64,000 nucleotides of DNA from CAYLUN01 sp964386865 (GTDB lineage Bacteria > Verrucomicrobiota > Kiritimatiellia > RFP12 > UBA1067), in assembly GCA_964386865.1 (NCBI GenBank), contig CAYLUN010000014.1, positions 1 through 64,000 on the forward strand, in the 5' to 3' direction. This document shows positions 41,517-49,184 of the stretch, piece after piece (the first letter of the stretch is position 1; each line of letters begins with the position of its first letter). A model generated the notes under the pieces. That model had not been told where the DNA came from. It made no database searches and was given only the letters and a program-made list of their open reading frames with translations. A program made the position numbers and the translations under genes.

Positions 41517-43886
41517 ATGAGAGACCGTTCAGAGATTGGCGGGAGAGGCTGGCGCGTGATCGCCCTAGGGGCGCTGTGGACGGGGTCGGCGCTGGGGGCG
41601 CAGGCGCTGGTCAACGGCGGGTTTGAAGAGGCGGCGGACGGCAAGGCCACGGCGTGGCACGCGTACGGCGCGTACGTATGCGAGGGGGACGTCGTGAAGT
41701 CAGGCGCGCAGGCGGTGCGGTGCGAGTCGCGGGACGACAAGACCGGCTCGGGCGTGATGCAGGAACTCGTCTACGCGAAGCCGGATAAGTCGCCGGTGCT
41801 GTTCGGCGGGTGGAGCAAGTCCGAAGGCGTGACGGCGGCGGACTACTGCATCTACCTCGACATCTGGTACGAGGGCGGCGGCAACGCGTGGGGCGTCACG
41901 GCGGCTTGGTCGCAGCCGACTCACGACTGGGAGTACGCGGCCGAGGTGTTCTACCCCGAGAGACCGATCCAGAAGATCCAGTACTTCGTGTTCCTGCGCC
42001 GCGGCGTGGGAAGGGTGTGGTTCGACGAGCTGTCGCTGGAGCGCCGCGCGCCGGACCTCGGTGTCAAGACGCTGCGCAGCGTCTCCGATTCTCCGCGCAC
42101 GCCGGAGGGCGTTCAAACAACGGTCGACTTCTGGAGGCGCGCCGAGTGGCGCTGCCGCGTGACGGGCGCAGACGGGCGCGAACGCGCGGCGCTCGCGGGC
42201 AGCGGGACGCGCGCGGTCGTGACGGCCGAAGGCGGGGCAGGGGTGTCGCTGCTCGTCTCCGCGCGGGCCGGACAGGAGACGTTCGAGCAGGCTTACGCGC
42301 TTCCGGCCTTTCCCAAGAGGGGCGGCGGACGCGACAAGCCCATCGTGTGGGCGGCGGACTCGATGCGGTGCGTGACGCCGCTCACCCGGCCTTCTGAAGC
42401 CGAGGCGGCCGCGCCCGCCGTCGCGCTGGAGCTGGCGCGCAACGAGAGCGAGAGCGCGCAGATCTTGGTCACGGCGTGCGACGCGTGCGCGGTCTCGAAC
42501 GTGAGCGTGGCGGTGACGGCCTTCAGGAGCGCGGATGGTGTACATTTCGACGGCGAGGTCGCCTGGCAGCGTGTGGGCTACATTCGGCGGCAGCGGCCGT
42601 ATAGTCCGCATCCGAGCGGGGTGCCGGCCGACGAGAACTGGCTGCCCGACCCGCTGCTGCCGCCCGCGGCGTTCACGGTGCGAGCATCGGCTACGCAGGG
42701 CGTGTGGCTGACCGCGCGGGCGGGGGAGAACGCGAAGCCCGGCGTTTACAGCGGAGAGGTTATGGTCTCAGCTGACGGCAAGCCGCTGCGGTCGGTGCCG
42801 GTGACGCTGCGCGTTCGCGACTTCGCGAACCCGAAGACGTTCGGGATGCCGACTGCGTTCTGCGTGATGGACGGGTTTACGCGGGCGCAGTATCCGGAGC
42901 GCTTCGAAGAGATGAAGCGCAAGACGCACGACCTGATGCTGAGCCACCGCTTGAATCCCGACGACATCTCGCGCACGGAGCCGCCGAGCGTCACGGATCT
43001 GCTGTATGCGCGCGAGAAGGGGATGAACCGGTTCAATATTCTGAATCTCGTCCCGAAGCCGACCAAGCCGGGCAAGTGGGTCTGCTACTCGCCGCTATCG
43101 GCCTACACGCCGGCTTTCTACGAGGATCTTAAGGCGCGCCTAACGCCGGTGGTGGCGGAGTTGCGCAAGCACGGACTTGAAAAGCATGCCTATTTATACG
43201 GCTTTGACGAACGGCCGCACGAGTACTATCCCGCCATTGGTGAGCTGTGGCGCAAGCTCAAGGCCGATTTCCCGGACATTCCCGTAATGACGACCGCGAT
43301 GATGTACCGCGACCTGCGCGACGGTAAGGCGTATCCGGAGCAGGAGATCACCGACTGGTTCTGTCCGCTGACCAGCGTATACGACCCGGAGCTGTCGGCG
43401 AAACTGCGCGCGCAGGGGCGGCAGGTGTGGTGGTACGTCTGCTGCGGTCCGGTCTATCCCTATGCGAACTTCGCGTCGATCGAGTATCCGCTGATCGAAG
43501 GGCGTTTGCTGGGCTGGATGACGTGGCGCTATCGCTCCGACGGGCTGCTCTTCTGGCACGTCAACCTGTGGCCGGACAAGCCGCCGCTCAAGGCCGACGA
43601 CACCTTCTTGGACGCGTGGGAGGCGGAGGCTTCGAACCGCATGCCCGGCGACGGACAGCTGCTGTATCCGGGTGAAGACGGGCCGTGGCCCTCGATCCGC
43701 CTAGCCAACGTCCGTGACGGAATTGAAGACTACGAGTGGCTGGCGATGGCGGAGCAGAAGAAGGGTCGCGCGGCAGCCGAAGCGCTGACGCACGGGCTGG
43801 TTCGGAGCATGACGGACTTCGAGCGCTCGCCGGAGGCGTTGCGCGCGGAGCGGGCGCGGCTGGCGGATGCGATCGAGCGGAGGTGA
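41517..43886 (+). CDS. exported GH123-like glycosidase (DUF4091)
   Basis: A 789-residue exported glycosidase. GGAGGG lies 6 bases before ATG 41517, and the N-terminus is a signal peptide (VIALGALWTGSALGA). Residues 30-175 form a CBM-like sandwich (LVNGGFEEAADGKATAW). A second sandwich (AGENAKPGVYSGEV) precedes the DUF4091/GH123 TIM barrel. The adjacent catalytic Asp-Glu pair of GH123 is seen as YGFDERP with D564 and E565, followed by PVMTTAMMYRD and the Trp-rich WGRLLGWMTW-type strand (here EGRLLGWMTWRYRSDG). GH123 enzymes are beta-N-acetylgalactosaminidases using substrate-assisted catalysis, so terminal GalNAc removal from glycosphingolipid or mucin-type glycans is likely. Confidence 0.82.
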   Translation: MRDRSEIGGRGWRVIALGALWTGSALGAQALVNGGFEEAADGKATAWHAYGAYVCEGDVVKSGAQAVRCESRDDKTGSGVMQELVYAKPDKSPVLFGGWSKSEGVTAADYCIYLDIWYEGGGNAWGVTAAWSQPTHDWEYAAEVFYPERPIQKIQYFVFLRRGVGRVWFDELSLERRAPDLGVKTLRSVSDSPRTPEGVQTTVDFWRRAEWRCRVTGADGRERAALAGSGTRAVVTAEGGAGVSLLVSARAGQETFEQAYALPAFPKRGGGRDKPIVWAADSMRCVTPLTRPSEAEAAAPAVALELARNESESAQILVTACDACAVSNVSVAVTAFRSADGVHFDGEVAWQRVGYIRRQRPYSPHPSGVPADENWLPDPLLPPAAFTVRASATQGVWLTARAGENAKPGVYSGEVMVSADGKPLRSVPVTLRVRDFANPKTFGMPTAFCVMDGFTRAQYPERFEEMKRKTHDLMLSHRLNPDDISRTEPPSVTDLLYAREKGMNRFNILNLVPKPTKPGKWVCYSPLSAYTPAFYEDLKARLTPVVAELRKHGLEKHAYLYGFDERPHEYYPAIGELWRKLKADFPDIPVMTTAMMYRDLRDGKAYPEQEITDWFCPLTSVYDPELSAKLRAQGRQVWWYVCCGPVYPYANFASIEYPLIEGRLLGWMTWRYRSDGLLFWHVNLWPDKPPLKADDTFLDAWEAEASNRMPGDGQLLYPGEDGPWPSIRLANVRDGIEDYEWLAMAEQKKGRAAAEALTHGLVRSMTDFERSPEALRAERARLADAIERR

Positions 43887-43933
43887 GGCGGAGAGCGATT
43901 GATACACCCGTCTAAAAGGGCGCCCGCCCGCTT

Positions 43934-44040
43934 CGGTTGCCGGGCCCAGTACGGCGGGCGCTACGAGCCCGCCGAAGACTGCGGCGGTCGCCTGGCTCAC
44001 GGGTTTCGGCCGTCTCGTAGCTCCGGCCGTACCGGCGCAA
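43934..44040. repeat. palindromic intergenic repeat, inverted copy plus diverged copy
   Basis: 43934-43976 is an exact reverse complement of the 43-base element at 2884-2926, including the GGCGGGC/GCCCGCC hairpin. About 30 bases further on, TTTCGGCCGTCTCGTAGCTC and CGGCCGTACCGG form a related but diverged unit in the opposite orientation. The pair in head-to-head order resembles a REP doublet. It lies between the GH123-like gene and the next beta-helix gene. Confidence 0.75.
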
Positions 44041-44139
44041 GCGACGTGCGTAATACGGACAGGCCATTGAATCGCGTGTACGCCCGCCTCGAAGCCGGCA
44101 TTGACTTTCCCGGCCGGTTCTTGCACGCTGGTACCCATT

Positions 44140-45699
44140 ATGAAAACAAGTTGGATGCGGGGGATGTTGGGGGCTTTCTTGGCTGGCGGCGTCGCTACGG
44201 TTCGCGCGGACGAGCCTGCGACGAATCGCGCGCTCAATGGCGTGGTCGCCTACGAGGCGTTCGGGGCGGTGGGTGACGGCGTGGCCGACGACCTGTCGGC
44301 GATCTGCGACGCGCACGCCTATGCTAACAAGAACGGGCTGCGGGTGCGGTCGAACCCTCAGGCGACCTATCAGCTCGGCCGCCGGGCGCTCACCGCGGTC
44401 ATCGCCACTGACACCGACTGGAGCACGTCGCGCTTTCTGATCGACGACAGCCAGGGTGTCGAGAACCACCGGGCTTCGCTATTCACGGTCGTTTCCCTGT
44501 TGAAGCCGGAGCCGATCAAGATCGCGCGGCTGGCGCGGGGCCAGGCGCAGCTCGACATTCGGCTGACGAACGACTGTCTGGTGTATGTGGAGAACGCGCG
44601 CCGCAAGATCTTCATCCGGCGCGGCCTGAACCAGAACAACGGCACCGCGCAGAAAGAGGTTTTCATTTTGCGACGCGACGGCACGGTAGAGGGGGCGATC
44701 GACTGGGATTATGACGTCGTCACCCGGGCCGAGGCGCGGCCCATCGATCCGAAGCCCCTGATTCTGCGCGGCGGCATCTTCACCCTTGTGGGCAACCGCA
44801 TGCGGCAGGAGAAAGGGTATAACTACTGGAGCCGCAACATCCGCATCTCGCGGTCTAACACCGAAGTCGACGGCCTGACCTGCCGCGTCACCGGCGAGAC
44901 CGATGTCGGGCACCCGTACGACGGATTCCTCAACATGCAGCAGTGCGCCAACATCACGTTGCGCAACTGCTCGATCGACGGGCACAAGACCTACCGGACG
45001 ATCGGCGCGGCGGGCAAGCCGGTGTCGATGGGCACCTACGGGTACAGCGCCTCCCTGGTGGTGAACTTCAGCATGCTCGGCTGCAAGATGGAGATGGAGA
45101 AGGTCAATGACCGCAGCCGCTGGGGCGTGATCGGCAGCAACTTCATGAAGAACATCCTGCTTGAGGACTGCGTGCTCTCGCGGATGGACGTGCACCAGGG
45201 TGTCTCCGGCTCCTACGTCATCCGCCGCTGTACGCTCGGCTACGCCGGGCTTAACGCGGTCGGGCGGGGCCGGCTCGTCGTCGAAGGGTCCACCCTGCAC
45301 GGCGGCAGCCTGATCACCTTCCGCTCGGACTACGGCTCGCCGTGGGACGGCGAGGTGCTGATCCGCGACTGCCGCTGGAAACCCAATGTGGGCGCGCCCG
45401 CGAGCCCCGTGCTGTTCAACATGAGCAACGACGGCACGCACGATTTTGGCTACCCCTGCTCCATGCCGCAGGAGATCCGCATCGACGGGCTGTTCGTGGA
45501 CGACGCCAAGCACCCGGCGGACTATGCGGGGCTCACGTTCTTCACCGATCCGCTCGGCGCTCCGAAGAAGGAGAGGCCCTATCCTTATGCCCTGACAAAG
45601 ACGCTGAGCGTTCGCGGACTCAAGACGGCCAGCGGCAAGCCGCCGCGCGTCTGCGCCAATCCGGACGTGGCGAAGGCGATCACCGTGGTCGCTGAGTGA
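44140..45699 (+). CDS. exported pectate-lyase-like beta-helix protein
   Basis: A 519-residue exported protein. I start it at ATG 44140 with a signal-like N-terminus (MRGMLGAFLAGGVATVRADE). The opening VVAYEAFGAVGDGVADDLSA is the signature of the Pectate_lyase_3 beta-helix family, which includes GH28-like and phage tailspike enzymes. The body is a right-handed helix with repeated N-x-x-I/L and C-x-x-x turns (NITLRNCSIDGHKT, NILLEDCVLS, RGRLVVEGSTLHGGS). No catalytic set was assigned. It probably acts on a polysaccharide next to the GH123-like enzyme. An upstream in-frame ATG at 44101 lacks support. Confidence 0.75.
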   Translation: MKTSWMRGMLGAFLAGGVATVRADEPATNRALNGVVAYEAFGAVGDGVADDLSAICDAHAYANKNGLRVRSNPQATYQLGRRALTAVIATDTDWSTSRFLIDDSQGVENHRASLFTVVSLLKPEPIKIARLARGQAQLDIRLTNDCLVYVENARRKIFIRRGLNQNNGTAQKEVFILRRDGTVEGAIDWDYDVVTRAEARPIDPKPLILRGGIFTLVGNRMRQEKGYNYWSRNIRISRSNTEVDGLTCRVTGETDVGHPYDGFLNMQQCANITLRNCSIDGHKTYRTIGAAGKPVSMGTYGYSASLVVNFSMLGCKMEMEKVNDRSRWGVIGSNFMKNILLEDCVLSRMDVHQGVSGSYVIRRCTLGYAGLNAVGRGRLVVEGSTLHGGSLITFRSDYGSPWDGEVLIRDCRWKPNVGAPASPVLFNMSNDGTHDFGYPCSMPQEIRIDGLFVDDAKHPADYAGLTFFTDPLGAPKKERPYPYALTKTLSVRGLKTASGKPPRVCANPDVAKAITVVAE

Positions 45700-45963
45700 G
45701 TGGAAACGCAACGGCGGTTGTGCTCATGTGAAGGCTAGCTACTACAGGTGCTCTGGGCCGGTACAACGTGCGGACGCCGCAGGCCCGCGCAACCAAGGTA
45801 TGTTGTCCCGGCTTCAGCCGGCCCCGTTCACAGAGCAAGCGGTCTCTGTCCAGTTACCGTGAACCTAGTCGTTTTCGTCGGAAGCGGAAGCGGGTTGAGA
45901 TAATCCGTCCGCGGTGATACCCTGTATCGCGACAGTGATAGCGGATACGACAAAGGGGGCGCC
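45700..45963. other. 264-bp gap
   Basis: No gene seen. It contains a CCGGC/TTCA/GCCGG hairpin at about 45809-45822 and the fragment CTACAGGTGCTCTGGGCCGGTAC-like sequence related to the interspersed palindromes. The last 80 bases (GATAATCCG, GATACCCTGTATCGCGAC) are lower in GC and probably carry the promoter for the gene at 45964. Confidence 0.35.
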
Positions 45964-46236
45964 GTGAGAACGTTATTGCAGATGTTGTGTTGCGCGAGCG
46001 CCCGGATCTGCTGTACTGCTGAAAACGTGGCGCGGCACAAGCCGTATGAGCAATCGCCGGTGCCGAATTACTCGTGCTGTAACGATTCTGGCGACAAGGC
46101 GCAGTTGACCGAGGCGCTGTGCGCAGTCAGTCCTTCGAACATGATGTGGAGCGCTGAGAAAGATCACACAGCGATGGATGCGGTGCTCATCCGGGCGCTG
46201 GATCAGTTGGAAGAGTCCATTCGCGGAGGGAAGTGA
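45964..46236 (+). CDS. short fragment-like protein with truncated carbohydrate-binding motif
   Basis: A 90-residue reading frame from GTG 45964, preceded by AAAGGGGGCGCC. Residues 20-50 (NVARHKPYEQSPVPNYSCC, then NDSGDKAQLTE) match the start of the discoidin-like domain found at the head of many PVC glycosidases (N-x-A-x-x-K-P-Y ... P-N-Y ... D-x-G-D-x-x-Q-L-T-D). The domain stops abruptly there. The remainder (AMDAVLIRALDQLEESIRGG) looks like the end of another helical protein. It is therefore likely a deletion derivative of a once larger gene. It remains in frame with its stop 1 base from the next start, so it may still be translated. Function unknown. Confidence 0.5.
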   Translation: MRTLLQMLCCASARICCTAENVARHKPYEQSPVPNYSCCNDSGDKAQLTEALCAVSPSNMMWSAEKDHTAMDAVLIRALDQLEESIRGGK

Positions 46237-46237
46237 C

Positions 46238-47272
46238 ATGACAACGATATCGCGTCGGGCGTTTGTGAAGGCGGGGGCGGCCGCGGCGGCCGCGGCGGCC
46301 GCAGCGGGGCTGCCGGTGGCTGGGCGGGCGCAGGCGTCTGCGCCGGACTTGCTGTGGGGCGCGCTGCTGCACATGGGCACGAACATGTGGTCGGACATCC
46401 CGGTCTCGTCGTGGGGGCCGTTCAAGGGGGAGCAGCTGAGCCTGGTGTGCCAGGCCGACCACCTGCGTTTCGACGAGGCGGTGTGGCAGACGCTCACTGC
46501 GCGCATGGCCTCGGCGAAGATGAGCCTCGTGGTGATCGACCTCGGCGAGGCTCTGCAGTACGAAAGCCATCCCGAGCTGTCGGTCAAAGGCTCGTGGCCG
46601 GTCGAGCGCTTCCGCAAAGAGCTGGCGAGGCTGCGTGCGCTGGGACTGGAGCCGATTCCGAAGCTGAACTTCTCGACGGCGCACGACACGTGGCTCAAGG
46701 AGTACGGCCGGCAGGTCTCTACGCCGGCGTATTACAAGGTCTGCGCGGACATGATCCGCGAGGTCTGTGCGATTTTCGACAAGCCGCGCTTCTTCCACCT
46801 CGGCTACGACGAGGAGACGGCGGGGCACCAGAGCAAGTACAGCTACGCGGTCGTGCGGCAGGGCGAGCTGTGGTGGCACGACTTCCTGTTCTTCGTGAAG
46901 GAGGTCGAGAAGCAGGGCGTGCGGCCCTGGATCTGGTCGGACTATTACTGGAACCACCCCGAGGAGTTTCTGAGCCGCATGCCGAAGTCGGTGCTGCAGA
47001 GCAACTGGTACTATGGCGCGTCGTTCGATGCGGCCAAGCAGAAGGTTGTGCAGGCCTACGTGGATCTCGACAAGGCGGGCTTCGAGCAGGTGCCGACCGG
47101 ATCGAACTGGAGCAGCGACGTGAACTTCAAGGGCACGGTTGAGTTCTGCAAGAAGAGCCTCGCGCCCGAGCGGCTCAAAGGCTTTCTGATGGCGCCGTGG
47201 TTCTTCACGCTGCCCGAGTGGCAGGAGAAGAACGTGCAGGCCATCGCGCAAGTCGCGGAGATGAAGGGGTAG
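46238..47272 (+). CDS. Tat-exported GH20-like TIM-barrel protein
   Basis: A 344-residue protein. ATG 46238 follows GGAGGGAAGTGAC. The N-terminus MTTISRRAFVKAGAAAAAAA is a clear twin-arginine signal (S-R-R-A-F). The body is a TIM barrel; LGLEPIPKLNFSTAHDTW and FFHLGYDEETAGHQ correspond to the strands of GH20 hexosaminidases, with the adjacent pair D191-E192 in the position of the catalytic D-E. A WYYGASFDAAKQ and PTGSNWSS region follows, lacking the usual GH20 C-terminal tryptophans. Hexosaminidase activity is thus possible but untested. Together with the GH123-like and GH38 genes it fits breakdown of N-acetylhexosamine-containing glycans. Confidence 0.7.
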   Translation: MTTISRRAFVKAGAAAAAAAAAAGLPVAGRAQASAPDLLWGALLHMGTNMWSDIPVSSWGPFKGEQLSLVCQADHLRFDEAVWQTLTARMASAKMSLVVIDLGEALQYESHPELSVKGSWPVERFRKELARLRALGLEPIPKLNFSTAHDTWLKEYGRQVSTPAYYKVCADMIREVCAIFDKPRFFHLGYDEETAGHQSKYSYAVVRQGELWWHDFLFFVKEVEKQGVRPWIWSDYYWNHPEEFLSRMPKSVLQSNWYYGASFDAAKQKVVQAYVDLDKAGFEQVPTGSNWSSDVNFKGTVEFCKKSLAPERLKGFLMAPWFFTLPEWQEKNVQAIAQVAEMKG

Positions 47273-47347
47273 CGAAGGCCGGAACAGTCGGATCCGCCCC
47301 GGACGACGGACGCTGATGATCGGTTTGCGTCGGGTGCGCGTTAGCCT

Positions 47348-47375
47348 GATTGCACGCTTCTGGAAGTGTGCAATC
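47348..47375. repeat. 28-bp palindrome (copy 1 of 2)
   Basis: GATTGCACGCTTC, TG, GAAGTGTGCAATC: 13-base arms with one mismatch. It lies 26 bases before the start of the gene at 47401. Nearly the same sequence, with perfect 11-base arms, occurs at 51215-51238, just after the gene that ends at 51191. It is a possible operator or a REP-like element. Confidence 0.7.
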
Positions 47376-47400
47376 GTGATCAGAAAGCTGGGAAGGTGCA

Positions 47401-49092
47401 ATGATGAGGATGAGGACATCGCGGAACATCCGTGTTCTTGTGTTCGGCTTGACTGGCGTGCTGGTCGGCGCATGCGCGTCCGGGCTGTGGGCGGGCGGGG
47501 CCGAGAAGCGGCTGATCGGGCACAGCTGGGACTTGCTCGCGGTGAGGCCCGCCGACGTGGCCCGTAACGTGGACGCGTGGGAGAAGCTGCCGCTGGACGG
47601 CGTGTCGCTCGCGGTCGTGGTGGAGCCCGAGAAGGGGCGGAGAATCGGCTACAACACGGTCATGAACGACGGGCCGTGGGAGCGGGCGTGGTTCGAGGGC
47701 GAGGCCGGCGTCGTCGGGCAGTGCGCCTCGCGCACCTTGACGCACAACTTCCTGACGAGCTACTGGGCGCCGCGCAAGCGGCTGGCGTGGGGTGACGACG
47801 CGGCCTGGGATACGTTCGCGCACAACCTCGGCGTGCTGGCGTGGCTGGCCAAGGAGGGGCGCGCCAAAGGGATTCTGGTTGATCCCGAGGACTACCCCGA
47901 GACGCGCCAATACGTCCGTGCCGAGGGCGATCCGCCGTTCGCGGCTGCGGCCGCGCTGGCGCGGCGGCGCGGCGCACAGGTGATGCGGAGCATGGCCGAG
48001 GCGTATCCTGAGATCGTCGTGCTCTCGTTCTGGATGCTGAGCCTGCATCCGTCGTACTACACGGGCTGCGACGAGCCCGCTGCGATGGCCGCAGAGGCGG
48101 GCGACCTCTGGCCCGCCTTCGTGAACGGCCTGCTCGACGCGCTGCCGCCGACCGCGCGGCTGGTCGACGGCAACGAGCACGGCTACCGCTACGAGGCTGC
48201 GAATCAGGACTTCTATCTGTCGGCGTGGTCGGTGCAGAACCGGGCGCTGGCGCTGGTGGCGCCCGAGAACCGCATCAAGTACCGTACGCAGGTGCTGACG
48301 GGCTTCGGCCTCTACCTCGACATGTACACCAATCCGACTGAGTCGCCGTGGTTCTTCGGCGAGGTGAACGGCTCGCGGCTGAACCACCTTGCGCTCAATT
48401 TCGCGCAGGCGCTGGACGCGGCGGACGAGTACGTCTGGGTGTACGGCGAGAAGCGGGACTGGATCCGCTGGTCGGGCACGTCGCGAACGAATGCGACGTG
48501 GGAGGCGGCGCTGCCGGGGTTAGCCGATACGCTGCGGGTCTTACGGCGGCCGGCCGAGGCGCGGACGATGATCGAGCGCCGCCGTCAGGCGGGGACGCTG
48601 ACCAACCTGCTGGCGAACGGCGCGTGCGCGCTGGCCGAGGCGCCGAAGGAGACGGGCTTTATCAAAGGGCGATTGCCGCCCGCGTGGGGCTGCTGGCAGC
48701 ACGAGAAGAAGTCGCAGGGTGTTTTTGGGACGGATGCGGGTCGCGGGCTCGGAGATTCCTGTTCGCTGCGGGCCGAGGGCGTGGGGGAGGGTTGCTTCAT
48801 TGGCAAGGCGCCGGTGCTGCCGGGCAACCGCTATGCCGTCGAAGCCTATGCGCTGGGAGAGTCACCACACATCCGCGCGCGCTGGAACAAGGTGGGCCGC
48901 TGGCACGCCGAGTCGCTCGACGTGATGGTGCGCTTCGGCGAGGCGGAGGCGAGCGGCTGGCGGCGCGCGTTCGGTGTGGTTCAGGCTCCGGCCGGAGCGG
49001 ACACGCTGGTGCTGCTGCTCGGCACGCAGCAACAGGCTGGCGAAACGACTTGGTTCGACAACGCGGCGGTCTACCCGCTGGTCGTGCCATAA
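47401..49092 (+). CDS. exported TIM-barrel protein of unknown specificity
   Basis: A 563-residue exported protein. It begins MMRMRTSRNIRVLVFGLTGV, a signal peptide with a possible lipoprotein Cys (GACASG), after GGAAGGTGCA. The first 400 residues look like a glycosidase-type barrel with strands such as DGVSLAVVVEP, GILVDPEDYP and ARLVDGNEHGYRYE; the acidic residues in DPEDY and DGNEHGY could be catalytic. The last 130 residues (LLANGACALAEAPK, LPGNRYAVEAYALG, TTWFDNAAVYP) are a CBM-like beta-sandwich. I cannot assign a GH family. It is transcribed together with the gene at 49185 or in parallel. Confidence 0.6.
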   Translation: MMRMRTSRNIRVLVFGLTGVLVGACASGLWAGGAEKRLIGHSWDLLAVRPADVARNVDAWEKLPLDGVSLAVVVEPEKGRRIGYNTVMNDGPWERAWFEGEAGVVGQCASRTLTHNFLTSYWAPRKRLAWGDDAAWDTFAHNLGVLAWLAKEGRAKGILVDPEDYPETRQYVRAEGDPPFAAAAALARRRGAQVMRSMAEAYPEIVVLSFWMLSLHPSYYTGCDEPAAMAAEAGDLWPAFVNGLLDALPPTARLVDGNEHGYRYEAANQDFYLSAWSVQNRALALVAPENRIKYRTQVLTGFGLYLDMYTNPTESPWFFGEVNGSRLNHLALNFAQALDAADEYVWVYGEKRDWIRWSGTSRTNATWEAALPGLADTLRVLRRPAEARTMIERRRQAGTLTNLLANGACALAEAPKETGFIKGRLPPAWGCWQHEKKSQGVFGTDAGRGLGDSCSLRAEGVGEGCFIGKAPVLPGNRYAVEAYALGESPHIRARWNKVGRWHAESLDVMVRFGEAEASGWRRAFGVVQAPAGADTLVLLLGTQQQAGETTWFDNAAVYPLVVP

Positions 49093-49184
49093 GAGGGCGC
49101 GCGCTGTTTGAACGGTCAGTGAATCGCTAATGAGCGCTAAAATCAGTAATTGGAACATCTGGAAGTAAGAAGAGGGAGGATGCA

